Positions 17,142-25,889 are shown, counted from the stretch's first letter. The stretch: 64,000 nucleotides of DNA from Flavobacteriaceae bacterium (GCA_947491985.1 CANLLR010000005.1:39763-103762), one strand, 5' to 3'. Notes: a model not told the origin generated them from the letters alone. Numbers and translations: made by a program.

Positions 17142-17198
17142 TTTCCCGCGCAGGTGGGAATCTAAGTACTAAAAATAGACTCCCACCTGCGCGGGAAA
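17142..17198. repeat. GC-rich REP-like hairpin element
   Basis: TTTCCCGCGCAGGTGGGA (17142-17159) and its exact complement (17181-17198) form an 18-bp stem around a 21-base loop. Flanking CGT/ACG and a G-T pair extend it to 22 bp. It is clearly richer in GC than its surroundings and carries no T tail. Confidence 0.7.
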
Positions 17199-17223
17199 GA
17201 CGCAATACCACATAGAAAAAAAT

Positions 17224-17257
17224 AATCCTCAAGGTTTAAAACTTGAGGATTTTTTTT
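17224..17257. terminator. Bidirectional terminator
   Basis: AATCCTCAAG and CTTGAGGATT form a 10-bp stem with an eight-base loop; a T run follows on the plus strand, and an A run precedes it, so it can end both the FAD oxidoreductase and the lysine-rich micro-ORF. Confidence 0.8.
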
Positions 17258-17366
17258 AGTCTCTTTTCGGAGTATTTTTTTTATCTCTTTTTTCAGCCTT
17301 CTTTTCCTTTGCAGTTTTTAGGGGCTCTTTTTTTACCGTTTTTTTTGCGTCTTGACTTTTTGCCAT
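17256..17366 (-). CDS. Lysine-rich 36-residue conserved micro-protein
   Basis: Too short for the ORF track. The minus frame from ATG 17366 to TAA 17256 encodes MAKSQDAKKTVKKEPLKTAK and a further basic tail ending TPKRD. It is very rich in lysine with interspersed E, A and T. I recall closely similar short proteins (MAKSQD-KKTVKKEP) being annotated in Flavobacterium genomes, which supports it as a real gene. It could be a nucleic-acid-binding or ribosome-associated peptide, but nothing is established. It shares its terminator with the convergent FAD oxidoreductase. Confidence 0.65.
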   Translation of the reverse strand: MAKSQDAKKTVKKEPLKTAKEKKAEKRDKKNTPKRD

Positions 17367-17452
17367 GATGGTTGTTTTTAATAGTTAACTTTCTTTTTAA
17401 CTATAGTAAAGATAGAAAATTAAATTAGAAGTTTTTTTAAAAATAAAAAAAT

Positions 17453-17475
17453 CCCCAATTGTTTTACAATTGAGG
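17453..17475 (-). terminator. secA terminator
   Basis: CCTCAATTG TAAAA CAATTGGGG (minus strand; one mismatch) followed by ATTTTTTTAT, located 55 bases after the secA stop codon. Confidence 0.75.
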
Positions 17476-17529
17476 TATATTTTTTTTGTGAATTCAGATG
17501 AATACTTTCAACTAAATATGAAGCGCTTT

Positions 17530-20500
17530 TTATTCATTCACCAAAACCCATTCGCCACTCGCAATAATGCTTTCGGCTTTTTTGTATTTCATACTTTCGG
17601 TTTTACCGCTCATTACATGTTTAACGGTTACCGTATCGTTACGGTTTATTTTTGGCATTTCACGTACTATTGTTTCAGTAACTTGACGTTGTTGCGTTTG
17701 ACCCACCTCGCGATTGGCTTCCTCGCTGCTTTGAATTTCGTCACGCGATTCGGTATAATTTTCCTTTTGACGGACTTGTTTTGCCTCTTGAATGTTGTTG
17801 TTTTGTTGTGGTAAATCGCCTTTAAACAAGAACGAAATCACTTCTTTATTCACACCATCTAACATGGCTCTAAACAATTTAAAGGCTTCAAATTTGTAAA
17901 TAAGCAACGGGTCTTTTTGTTCGTGAACCGCTAATTGCACCGATTGTTTCAATTCGTCCATTTTGCGCAAATGCTTTTTCCAAGCTTCATCGACTATAGC
18001 TAAAGTGATGTTTTTTTCAAAATCGGAAACCAATTGTTTTCCATTACTTTCAAAGGCTTTTTTCAAATTGGTTACCACATTGAGTGATTTTATTCCGTCA
18101 GAAAAAGGTACGATAATGCGTTCAAATTTATTGCCTTCTTTTTGATATACATCAGCTACAATTGGAAACGCTTCGCGAGCACTTCTTTCTGTTTTTTCGG
18201 TATAATACACCAAAGCTGCTTTGTACACTTTTCCGGTAAGTTCCATTTCAGAAAGTTTATCAAACTCGCTAGCAGTTACTGGTGATGTGATAGAAAAATA
18301 ACGAATCAATTCGAATTCAAAATTCTTAAAATCGTTAGATCCTTTATTTTCACCCACAATTACCTCGCAGGTGTCATACATCATGTTGGCGATATCGAGT
18401 TTCAAACGTTCTCCGTGCAGTGCATGGCGACGACGTTTGTAAACTACTTCACGTTGCGCGTTCATTACGTCATCGTATTCTAACAATCGTTTACGCGTAC
18501 CAAAGTTATTTTCTTCGACTTTTTTCTGCGCTCTTTCTATCGATTTGGTCATCATCGAATGCTGAATCACTTCCCCTTCTTTCAATCCCATTCGGTCCAT
18601 GATTTTAGCCACTCTATCCGAACCAAACAATCGCATCAAGTTATCTTCTAACGACACATAGAATTGCGAACTTCCAGGATCTCCTTGACGACCTGCGCGA
18701 CCACGCAACTGACGGTCAACACGACGTGAATCGTGACGTTCAGTACCAATAATTGCTAATCCACCAGCCGCTTTCACTTCTGGAGATAATTTGATATCGG
18801 TTCCACGACCTGCCATATTGGTAGCGATGGTTACCACGCCCGATTTTCCGGCTTCTTCTACAATTTGAGCTTCTTGCTTGTGCATTTTAGCATTCAAAAC
18901 GTTGTGCGCAACACCTCTAATTTTAAGCATTCGACTTAATAATTCAGAGATTTCTACCGAAGTGGTACCAATTAAAACAGGTCTTCCTGCTTGGGATAAT
19001 TGGGTTACATCTTCAATAACCGCATTGAATTTTTCACGTACCGAACGGTAAATCAAATCTTCTTTATCTACTCTTGACATTGGACGGTTCGTTGGAATTT
19101 CAACAACATCCAATTTGTAAATTTGCCAAAGTTCGCCTGCTTCAGTCACGGCTGTTCCAGTCATACCCGCCAACTTGCTGTACATTCTGAAGTAGTTTTG
19201 AAGTGTAATGGTGGCAAAGGTTTGTGTTGCCGCTTCAATGGTTACTTGTTCTTTGGCTTCAATCGCTTGGTGCAATCCGTCAGAATAACGACGACCGTCC
19301 ATGATACGACCAGTTTGTTCATCAACAATCAAAATTTTATTGTCCATGATAACGTATTCTACATCTTTTTCAAAAAGGGTATAGGCTTTTAAAAGTTGTG
19401 TAAGCGTGTGAATTCGTTCGCTTTTTACACCGAAATCTTGGAACAATTTTTCTTTTGCTTCGGCTTCGGCATCTTTTTCCAAGTTTTGTTTTTCGATAGC
19501 CGCGATTTCGGTCCCAATATCTGGAAGGATAAAGAAATTTTCGTCGGTGTCTTGCGATAAGAATTTGATTCCGTTATCGGTCAATTCTACTTGATTGTTC
19601 TTTTCTTCAATGACAAAATACATCGCTTGATCCACTTCTGGCATTTTGCGGTTGTTGTCTTGCATGTATTCGTTTTCGGTTTTTTGCAAAAGTGCTTTTA
19701 CACCTTCTTCACTTAAAAACTTGATTAACGCTTTGTTTTTTGGTAACGAACGGTAGGCACGTAACAATTGAAATCCACCGTCTTTCGTGTTGCCTTCTTT
19801 GATTAATTTTTTTGCTTCTGCCAAGAAACCATTCGCCAATTGACGTTGCAAATTGAATAAGTTTTCTACTTTAGGCTTCAATTCGGTGAATTCGTGACGG
19901 TCGCCATCCGGAACCGGACCAGAAATAATCAGCGGTGTTCTGGCATCGTCAATCAAAACCGAATCGACCTCATCGACGATGGCAAAATTGTGCTTGCGTT
20001 GTACCAAATCTTCTGGAGCATGCGCCATGTTATCTCTAAGGTAATCGAAACCAAATTCGTTGTTCGTTCCGTAGGTAATATCGGCTTCGTAGGCTTTTCT
20101 ACGCGCATCTGAATTGGGTTGGTGGTTGTCGATACAATCAACAGTCAATCCGTGGAATTCAAATAAAGGCGCTTTCCAAGTACTATCACGTTTGGCCAAA
20201 TAATCATTCACGGTTACCAAATGCACTCCATTTCCGGTTAAGGCATTCAAATAGAGTGGAAGAGTAGCTACTAAGGTTTTTCCTTCTCCTGTTTGCATTT
20301 CCGAAATTTTACCTTCGTGAAGCACTATACCACCAATTAATTGTACATCGTAATGCACCATGTCCCAAGTGATTTGTTTTCCGGCAGCATTCCAAGAATT
20401 TGACCAAGTAGACGTATCACCATCTAAAGTGATATATGGTTTTGTAGACGATAATTCGCGGTCTTTTGGAGTTGCTGTAACAGTAATTGAAGTATTCTCT

Positions 20501-20871
20501 TTAAAACGTTTGGCAGTTTCTTTAATCACAGCAAAAGCTTCAGGAAGAATTTCTTTTAAAACTTTTTCAGATATTTCGTAGGCTTCTTTTTCAAGGGCAT
20601 CAATAGCGTTGTAGATGTCTTCTCTTTGATCGATATCTTCTGTAGCTTCTGCTTCTGCTTTTTTAGTTGCGATTTCTGCATCTTGTGCCGCACGAGCTTG
20701 TTTTATTTTTTCTTTAAAAGCAGCAGTTTTGGCCCGCAATTCATCGTGTGAAATGGAGCTTAACGTAGGCTCAATAGCTTTTATTTTCGTAATATAATGT
20801 TGGGTAGCTTGAACGTCTTTTTGCGACTTATCGCCTACAAAAGCTTTGATAATGCTATTAATAAAACTCAT
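17530..20871 (-). CDS. secA: Preprotein translocase ATPase SecA
   Basis: I start at ATG 20871 (MSFINSIIKAF), giving 1113 residues. SecA drives unfolded proteins through SecYEG. Visible motifs: MQTGEGKT (Walker A), VDEVDSVLIDDARTPLIISG (DEAD box), TNMAGRGTDIKL and RQLRGRAGRQGDPG (motifs V-VI), and LGMTGTAVTEA-type helicase context. It is longer than the roughly 900-residue proteobacterial form through insertions in the preprotein-binding half, as is usual in Bacteroidota, and the C-terminus (SGEWVLVNE) lacks the zinc-binding SEC-C motif. The upstream -7 box TAAATTTG lies on the minus strand at 20896-20903. Confidence 0.98.
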   Translation of the reverse strand: MSFINSIIKAFVGDKSQKDVQATQHYITKIKAIEPTLSSISHDELRAKTAAFKEKIKQARAAQDAEIATKKAEAEATEDIDQREDIYNAIDALEKEAYEISEKVLKEILPEAFAVIKETAKRFKENTSITVTATPKDRELSSTKPYITLDGDTSTWSNSWNAAGKQITWDMVHYDVQLIGGIVLHEGKISEMQTGEGKTLVATLPLYLNALTGNGVHLVTVNDYLAKRDSTWKAPLFEFHGLTVDCIDNHQPNSDARRKAYEADITYGTNNEFGFDYLRDNMAHAPEDLVQRKHNFAIVDEVDSVLIDDARTPLIISGPVPDGDRHEFTELKPKVENLFNLQRQLANGFLAEAKKLIKEGNTKDGGFQLLRAYRSLPKNKALIKFLSEEGVKALLQKTENEYMQDNNRKMPEVDQAMYFVIEEKNNQVELTDNGIKFLSQDTDENFFILPDIGTEIAAIEKQNLEKDAEAEAKEKLFQDFGVKSERIHTLTQLLKAYTLFEKDVEYVIMDNKILIVDEQTGRIMDGRRYSDGLHQAIEAKEQVTIEAATQTFATITLQNYFRMYSKLAGMTGTAVTEAGELWQIYKLDVVEIPTNRPMSRVDKEDLIYRSVREKFNAVIEDVTQLSQAGRPVLIGTTSVEISELLSRMLKIRGVAHNVLNAKMHKQEAQIVEEAGKSGVVTIATNMAGRGTDIKLSPEVKAAGGLAIIGTERHDSRRVDRQLRGRAGRQGDPGSSQFYVSLEDNLMRLFGSDRVAKIMDRMGLKEGEVIQHSMMTKSIERAQKKVEENNFGTRKRLLEYDDVMNAQREVVYKRRRHALHGERLKLDIANMMYDTCEVIVGENKGSNDFKNFEFELIRYFSITSPVTASEFDKLSEMELTGKVYKAALVYYTEKTERSAREAFPIVADVYQKEGNKFERIIVPFSDGIKSLNVVTNLKKAFESNGKQLVSDFEKNITLAIVDEAWKKHLRKMDELKQSVQLAVHEQKDPLLIYKFEAFKLFRAMLDGVNKEVISFLFKGDLPQQNNNIQEAKQVRQKENYTESRDEIQSSEEANREVGQTQQRQVTETIVREMPKINRNDTVTVKHVMSGKTESMKYKKAESIIASGEWVLVNE

Positions 20872-20895
20872 AATGGTTTTTAATTTAAAGGTGTG

Positions 20896-20903
20896 CAAAT
20901 TTA
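20896..20903 (-). promoter_or_regulatory. TAnnTTTG box upstream of secA
   Basis: On the minus strand TAAATTTG is 25 bases before the chosen ATG; it also argues against the longer ORF start at 20898, which would lie inside the box. Confidence 0.5.
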
Positions 20904-20958
20904 AACAAAAAAAAAGCCCCTAAGGAGACTTTCTTTCTTTGTAATTGTTTATTTCTTG

Positions 20959-21180
20959 TTAATATTCATCCTCGTTCCAAAGATAATCTTCGTCGGTTGG
21001 ATAATCTGGCCATATTTCTTCCATTGATTCGTATATTTCGCCTTCATCTTCAATTGATTGAAGATTTTCTACCACTTCTAACGGAGCTCCTGCTCTGATA
21101 GCGTAGTCAATAAGCTCATCTTTGGTTGCTGGCCATGGTGCATCGCTTAAATAAGATGCTAATTCTAATGTCCAATACAT
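20959..21180 (-). CDS. DUF2795-family small protein
   Basis: A 73-residue acidic protein: MYWTLELASYLSDAPWPATKDELIDYAIRAGAPLEVVENLQ matches the DUF2795 fold (a small helical domain), followed by an acidic tail ending DEDYLWNEDEY. It is widespread in Bacteroidota, where it sits near housekeeping genes. It is encoded just before secA on the same strand, but a secA promoter lies in the 87-base gap, so they may be separate units. Function is not known. Confidence 0.85.
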   Translation of the reverse strand: MYWTLELASYLSDAPWPATKDELIDYAIRAGAPLEVVENLQSIEDEGEIYESMEEIWPDYPTDEDYLWNEDEY

Positions 21181-21280
21181 CTGCTTCGATTTTATAATTT
21201 ATGCAAAAATAAATTTATTACTGAAAAAGTCAAGTAAAAAATGATTTATTTTATAGTTAAAGTTAAGAACGTCTTTATTA

Positions 21281-21419
21281 GTATTCAGTTTTCAGTGTTC
21301 AGTATTCAGTTTTATATTGTTTGTAAAACATAAATTTTCTAAAAATGAACTCTGAAAAAGCAGTATTTGATACGTTACGTTTTTACTGGCGACTGATCAC
21401 TGCCAACTGATCACTATTT
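21281..21419. repeat. Two opposed heptad arrays, GTNTTCA and ACTGNNN types
   Basis: Four 7-mers GTATTCA, GTTTTCA, GTGTTCA, GTATTCA at 21281-21308, and five 7-mers ACTGGCG, ACTGATC, ACTGCCA, ACTGATC, ACTATTT at 21385-21419. The second array is roughly the complement of the first. The stop codon of the cobalamin adenosyltransferase (21414-21416) lies inside the last 7-mer. Confidence 0.8.
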
Positions 21420-21983
21420 CCTCGGAATCCATTTTACTTCGTCTGCGTTCAGGTCTAAAGTCAACTTCCGTGCCAAGACAAAAAGGTAGTCAGAAAGTCG
21501 GTTGAGGTACTTAATAACCATTTCGTCTGTTGGCTCTATGTCATTTAAATGTACTGCTAAACGTTCGGCACGTCGACACACACAGCGTGCAATATGACAA
21601 TATGACACAGTAGTATGACCACCAGGCAAAACAAAGTGGGTCATCGGAGGCAATTGGGTTTCCATGGTATCGATTTCATTTTCTAAAAATAGAATATCGC
21701 TTTCCTGAATGCCTAGGTTTTGCAAGCGTTTTTCGCCATTTTTGAGGGTTTCTTTTTCGGGAGGCGTGGCAAGTATGGCGCCGACGGTAAATAGGCGGTC
21801 TTGGACTTCGATCAAAACGTTTTTATACAAAACGTTTATTTCTTGGTCGCGAATGAGTCCGATGTGCGAATTTAATTCATCTACCGTACCGTAACTTTCA
21901 ATGCGAATGTGGTGTTTAGAAACGCGTGTGCCTCCGAAAAGTGCGGTAGTTCCGGTGTCGCCGGTTTTGGTGTATACTTTCAT
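21414..21983 (-). CDS. Cob(I)yrinic acid a,c-diamide adenosyltransferase, PduO type
   Basis: I start at ATG 21983 (MKVYTKTGDTGTTALFGG), giving 189 residues; the track ORF is extended upstream through an intergenic element. The N-terminal TKTGDTGTTALFGGTRVSK is the ATP-binding signature of PduO-type ATP:corrinoid adenosyltransferases, and CRRAERLAVHL plus YLNRLSDYLFVLAR are the helical-core motifs. It makes adenosylcobalamin. With MeaB in the same window it fits supply of the coenzyme to methylmalonyl-CoA mutase. The region directly upstream (21991-22019) has near-heptad repeats of AATCTAA (minus strand). Confidence 0.93.
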   Translation of the reverse strand: MKVYTKTGDTGTTALFGGTRVSKHHIRIESYGTVDELNSHIGLIRDQEINVLYKNVLIEVQDRLFTVGAILATPPEKETLKNGEKRLQNLGIQESDILFLENEIDTMETQLPPMTHFVLPGGHTTVSYCHIARCVCRRAERLAVHLNDIEPTDEMVIKYLNRLSDYLFVLARKLTLDLNADEVKWIPRK

Positions 21984-22082
21984 GCAAATTTTATATTTTA
22001 GATTTTTAGATTTTAGATTCGCATCTAACTCCATAAATTGAATTTGATTTTCAAAGGTAACAAAAATTAGAATGGATTGTTG

Positions 22083-22156
22083 TCTAGCCCTGATGGAGCG
22101 GTTATCCTTTGTGAAGTATGAACAAAGATAATAGTGACAGCAGGAATAACGCTCAC
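22083..22156 (+). repeat. Structured intergenic element, copy B (possible Flavo-1 RNA)
   Basis: Left end TCTAGCCCTGATGGAGCGG, hairpin CTTTGT/ACAAAG (22107-22112 and 22122-22127), right end ATAGTGACAGCAGGAATAACG. It corresponds to copy A (9561-9645) end to end, with a shorter core. It lies in the 203-base gap between the ABC ATPase and the adenosyltransferase, in antisense to both. Confidence 0.55.
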
Positions 22157-22186
22157 TGATAAAGCCCAAGCCTTTTGCTACAAATT

Positions 22187-22885
22187 TTATAAATGATTTG
22201 CGTTGAGCGTATCGCTTTCAATCTTTCCGTCTCGCAAACGGATTACTCGATGGGCATATTGGGCGATGTCTTCTTCGTGCGTCACCAAAATTACGGTGTT
22301 GCCATTTTTGTGAATGTCGTTGAACAAATTCATGATTTCGACCGAAGTTTTACTGTCGAGATTACCGGTTGGCTCATCGGCCAAAATGATGGATGGATTG
22401 TTGACTAAAGCTCTGGCAATGGCGACTCTTTGTCGCTGACCACCAGATAATTGGTTGGGTTGGTGGTCCATTCGATCGGCGAGATTCACTTGAGTCAATA
22501 CTTCGGTAGCTCTTTTATTGCGTTCGGATTTGGAATAGCCTGCGTACACCATGGGTAATGCCACATTGTCTAAAGCCGTGGTTCGTGGCAAAAGGTTGAA
22601 GGTTTGAAAAACAAATCCGATTTCTTTGTTGCGAATTTCGGCTAAATCGTCGTCGTGCATCTGACTCACGTCTTTTCCGTTCAGTATATACGTTCCAGAA
22701 GTGGGCGTGTCTAAGCAACCTAAAAGGTTCATTAAAGTCGATTTTCCGGAACCTGACGGACCCATTAAAGCGACATATTCGCCTTTGTTGATTTGCAAAT
22801 CGATGCCTTTTAGTACGTTGATGATTTCGCTACCCAGAACGAAATCTCGTTTTATATTGGTTATGTTTATTAATGGTTGCGCCAT
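22187..22885 (-). CDS. ABC transporter ATPase, LolD/MacB type
   Basis: 232 residues, a single ABC domain: Walker [10 protein letters not shown] (about 41-49), Q-loop [10 protein letters not shown], signature [15 protein letters not shown], Walker [12 protein letters not shown] and H-loop [32 protein letters not shown] is typical of the LolD/MacB/FtsE-like group that powers lipoprotein release or efflux. No partner permease (FtsX/MacB-like) is adjacent, so the partner is elsewhere. The start ATG 22885 is bounded by a heptad array directly upstream. Confidence 0.92.
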   Translation of the reverse strand: MAQPLINITNIKRDFVLGSEIINVLKGIDLQINKGEYVALMGPSGSGKSTLMNLLGCLDTPTSGTYILNGKDVSQMHDDDLAEIRNKEIGFVFQTFNLLPRTTALDNVALPMVYAGYSKSERNKRATEVLTQVNLADRMDHQPNQLSGGQRQRVAIARALVNNPSIILADEPTGNLDSKTSVEIMNLFNDIHKNGNTVILVTHEEDIAQYAHRVIRLRDGKIESDTLNANHL

Positions 22886-22893
22886 TATGGAGT

Positions 22894-22921
22894 ACGAATT
22901 AAAAATTAGGAATTACGAATT
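22894..22921. repeat. Heptad repeat array, ANNAATT type
   Basis: Four abutting 7-mers: ACGAATT, AAAAATT, AGGAATT, ACGAATT. The array ends eight bases from the start codon of the LolD-like gene on the minus strand. Confidence 0.75.
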
Positions 22922-22947
22922 TTGTTTGTAAAAATATAAAAATATGA

Positions 22948-23076
22948 TTAATTGACGTGCTGTAACCATTGTCCGAATGCATATCCGGCTTTGGCGATGG
23001 TGATGATTCCCAAAATTACAACAAATGGCAACAAAAAATGAAATTCTTTTGACTTTAAGAAATTAGATTTTTCCAT
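22948..23076 (-). CDS. 42-residue single-pass membrane micro-protein
   Basis: Not in the ORF track because of its length. The minus frame from ATG 23076 to TAA 22948 encodes MEKSNFLKSKEFHFLLPFVV, then ILGIITIAKAGYAFGQWLQHVN. It has a basic N-terminus, one predicted membrane helix of about 19 residues (about 14-32) and a short polar end. The open frame exactly fills the space between the methyltransferase and the LolD-like gene, and its ends are in keeping with a real gene. Function unknown; comparison with other flavobacteria would test it. Confidence 0.55.
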   Translation of the reverse strand: MEKSNFLKSKEFHFLLPFVVILGIITIAKAGYAFGQWLQHVN

Positions 23077-23127
23077 ACCGATTGATTTATCGTAATAAGT
23101 AGTTTGAAACTTGAATTTGTTACAACT

Positions 23128-23907
23128 TCAAACACGAATGGTAAAATGCTCTTTTTTTTGTTCGGTTCTAAAGAAAACAAATCCCCATTGAAACGTATCA
23201 ATCGCCACAGTCACTTTGGGATGGTTTTGGATGAATTTCCATGCGTCTTCCATGTCTGAACTCCAATGAATGTCGTCGAAAATCCAAACGGTTTCGTTGC
23301 TAATCGATGGAAGTAAAGCGTTGAAATAAGCTATGGTAGCTTGTTTTGAATGGTTGCCGTCGAAATAAATAAGTTGGCAGCGTTCAGTATTAAGTTGGCA
23401 GTTATTTAAATAGTGCATAAATTCGCCAGTTACAAATTCAATGTTCTGTAAATCTTGCAATTGACATTGCTTTTTTGCAATTGCGATGGTATTCGGACAT
23501 CCTTCTAACGTGGTGATTTTTGCTTTTGAATTTCCCAAGGCTAATGCCGATGTTGCCAATCCCAAAGAAGTTCCAATTTCTAAAATGGTTGTTGGTTGAA
23601 AATATTGAACGATTCGGAACAACAATTCGGCTCTTTTAGACGAAATACCAGCGTTTTTTGCAATTTGATTTATGACGCGCGTGTTGCTTTTGAAAACTTT
23701 CGAACCTGCACCGAAATCGGTGACTTCGATGGTGTTTTTGTTTTGTAAAAGTTGGTTTCGGTAGTCTTTTAAAAGTAAATATTCGGGATGTTTTTGTTTG
23801 TCGTAAAAACACTTCATTACCAAATCAAACACAAAAGGCGAATGAACTCCGTGTTGATTTTTGGAGTGCCAGAGGTAGGATATGTAAGTTTGTATTTGAA
23901 ATACCAT
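23128..23907 (-). CDS. Class I SAM-dependent methyltransferase (O-methyltransferase-like)
   Basis: 259 residues. The N-terminus YISYLWHSKNQHGVHSPFVFDLV is a flavobacterial leader common to this group. The Rossmann motif I is TILEIGTSLGLATSALAL (about 109-126), followed by the acidic residue of motif II (KITTLEGCPNT) and a later strand LIYFDGNH that resembles the metal/substrate site of catechol-type O-methyltransferases. Substrate unknown. It follows the Uup-like gene on the same strand, separated by a double heptad array that starts seven bases from its start codon. Confidence 0.8.
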   Translation of the reverse strand: MVFQIQTYISYLWHSKNQHGVHSPFVFDLVMKCFYDKQKHPEYLLLKDYRNQLLQNKNTIEVTDFGAGSKVFKSNTRVINQIAKNAGISSKRAELLFRIVQYFQPTTILEIGTSLGLATSALALGNSKAKITTLEGCPNTIAIAKKQCQLQDLQNIEFVTGEFMHYLNNCQLNTERCQLIYFDGNHSKQATIAYFNALLPSISNETVWIFDDIHWSSDMEDAWKFIQNHPKVTVAIDTFQWGFVFFRTEQKKEHFTIRV

Positions 23908-23914
23908 TTTTAAA

Positions 23915-23979
23915 GTGTTCAGTGTTCAGTGTTCAGTGTTCAGAACTGTCAACTGAGCACTGAGCACTGCCAACTCATT
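23915..23979. repeat. Inverted pair of heptad arrays, GTGTTCA and ACTGAGC types
   Basis: Four perfect copies of GTGTTCA (23915-23942), then ACTGTCA, ACTGAGC, ACTGAGC, ACTGCCA, ACTCATT (23945-23979). The second set complements the first with G-T pairs, so the RNA could fold into a long hairpin. The pair fills the whole space between a start codon (methyltransferase) and a stop codon (Uup-like gene). Confidence 0.85.
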
Positions 23980-25839
23980 TCATTCCATTTTTGACGAAAG
24001 TTCAAACCAACGTTCTTCTTTAACTTCCATAGCTTGAATCACTTTTTGTAATTCGTTGGCTTTGGTTTCGATTTCCGTATCGGTTACTTTTCCATCTGAA
24101 AAAAGTTGTTCAATTTGTTTCTTCTCGTATTCTAAATCCTTGATTTCTTTTTCTAATTTGTTGAATTCTTTTTGCTCGTTGAACGACAATCCCGCCGAAA
24201 TGGTTTTCACTTGCTTCCAATTGTTTTTTTCTTTCGAATCGTCTTTTGATACAGGTTCAGCCGAATCTTCATATGCTCTGAAATCGGAGTAATTTCCTGG
24301 AAAGTTTTCTACAATTCCATTGCCACGAAACACAAACAAATCGTCGACAATCTTATCCATAAAATAACGGTCGTGCGAAACCACCAACAAACAACCCGGA
24401 AAATCCAATAAAAAGCTTTCCAATACATTAAGTGTAATAATATCCAAATCATTGGTAGGCTCATCCAAAATTAAGAAATTCGGATTCTGAATCAAAACCG
24501 TACACAAATACAACCGCTTCAATTCGCCACCACTCAATTTCTCAACAAAATCGTATTGCTTTTTGCTATCAAATAAAAACCTTTCGAGCAATTGTGAGGC
24601 AGAAATAATTTTTCCTTTGGTAAGCGGAATGTATTCGCCGTATTCTTTAATAATATCAATGACGCGTTGGCCTGGTTTTGGATTGATACCGCTTTGCGTG
24701 TAATACCCAATTTTGATGGTGTCTCCCGTAATTACTTTGCCGCCATCCACCGAAATGGTTTTGGTCAACATGTTTAAAAACGTCGATTTTCCAGTTCCGT
24801 TTTTGCCTATGATTCCGATTCGAGCGCCACGTTGAAAATCGTAACTGAAATTTTCTAAAATCACTTTGTCGCCAAAGCGTTTCGAAATTTTGTGCAGTTC
24901 GATAATTTTACTTCCCAAACGCTCCATGTTGATTTCGAGTTCGACTACATTTTCCTTGCGTCGGCTTTCGGCTTTTTCTTTAATCACATAAAAATCATCT
25001 TGTCGCGATTTCGATTTGGTCGTTCTTGCTTTGGGTTGACGACGCATCCAAGCCAATTCTTTTACAAAAAGGTTTTGTGCTTTGTCGATACTCGCATTTT
25101 CAGAAGCCAAACGTTCGTCTTTTTTCTCTAAATAATACGAATAATTGCCTTTGTATTGGAATAATTTTCCGTTATCCAATTCGATGATTTCGTTGCAAAC
25201 GCGCTCTAAAAAGAAACGGTCGTGCGTGACCATAAACAACGTAATATTTTCTTTAGCAAAATAACTTTCTAACCATTCAATCATCTCCAAATCGAGGTGA
25301 TTCGTAGGTTCATCCAAGATTAATAAGTCGGGACGGTTGATTAAAATAATCGCCAAAGACAATCGTTTTTTTTGCCCACCCGAAAGGTTTTTGACTTTCA
25401 ACTTAAAATCTTCCAACTTTAATTTGAACAAAATTTGCTTGAATTGTGTTTCAAAATCCCAGGCATTATGACGGTCCATATCGTCAAATGCTTTTTCGTA
25501 CGCATCAGTGTCATCTGGGTTTTCGAGTGCTTTTTCGTACCGCTCAATGACGTGTAGAATTTCGTTATCCGAAGCGAAAATACTTTCTTCAATCGTGAGT
25601 TCATCTTGTAAATTGGCTGTTTGCGATAAAAACGCCATTTTAATTTCCTTACGAATCACCACTTGCCCTGTATCGGGTTGGTCGTCACCATTTAGGATTT
25701 TCATGATGCACGTTTTTCCAGAACCATTTTTGGCGATAAAGGCAATTTTTTGGTCTTTGTTAATGCCAAAAGAAAGGTCTTTGAACAAAGTTCTTTCGCC
25801 AAATGATTTGGATATATTTTCTACAGAAAGGTAATTCAT
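23980..25839 (-). CDS. ABC-F family ATPase, Uup-like
   Basis: 619 residues with two ABC domains and no membrane helices. Walker A motifs are AKNGSGKTC (N-terminal; the final serine/threonine position is shifted from the usual GKST) and GKNGTGKST; signatures are LSGGQKKRLSLA and LSGGELKRLYLC. A C-terminal coiled coil (about 545-615; NKLEKEIKDLEYEKKQIEQLF) is the mark of Uup, which binds DNA or ribosomes and affects transposon excision and ribosome function in E. coli. It differs from the first ABC-F in this window by this tail. A minus-strand TACTTTTG box lies at 25890-25897. Confidence 0.92.
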   Translation of the reverse strand: MNYLSVENISKSFGERTLFKDLSFGINKDQKIAFIAKNGSGKTCIMKILNGDDQPDTGQVVIRKEIKMAFLSQTANLQDELTIEESIFASDNEILHVIERYEKALENPDDTDAYEKAFDDMDRHNAWDFETQFKQILFKLKLEDFKLKVKNLSGGQKKRLSLAIILINRPDLLILDEPTNHLDLEMIEWLESYFAKENITLFMVTHDRFFLERVCNEIIELDNGKLFQYKGNYSYYLEKKDERLASENASIDKAQNLFVKELAWMRRQPKARTTKSKSRQDDFYVIKEKAESRRKENVVELEINMERLGSKIIELHKISKRFGDKVILENFSYDFQRGARIGIIGKNGTGKSTFLNMLTKTISVDGGKVITGDTIKIGYYTQSGINPKPGQRVIDIIKEYGEYIPLTKGKIISASQLLERFLFDSKKQYDFVEKLSGGELKRLYLCTVLIQNPNFLILDEPTNDLDIITLNVLESFLLDFPGCLLVVSHDRYFMDKIVDDLFVFRGNGIVENFPGNYSDFRAYEDSAEPVSKDDSKEKNNWKQVKTISAGLSFNEQKEFNKLEKEIKDLEYEKKQIEQLFSDGKVTDTEIETKANELQKVIQAMEVKEERWFELSSKME

Positions 25840-25889
25840 GAAATTAATTTGAAAATTTGAAAATGTATCAATTTAAAATTGATAGTGTG

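Noticed and set aside
23915-23979. CRISPR array
   Set aside because: Units are only seven bases and directly adjacent, with no spacers and no cas genes.
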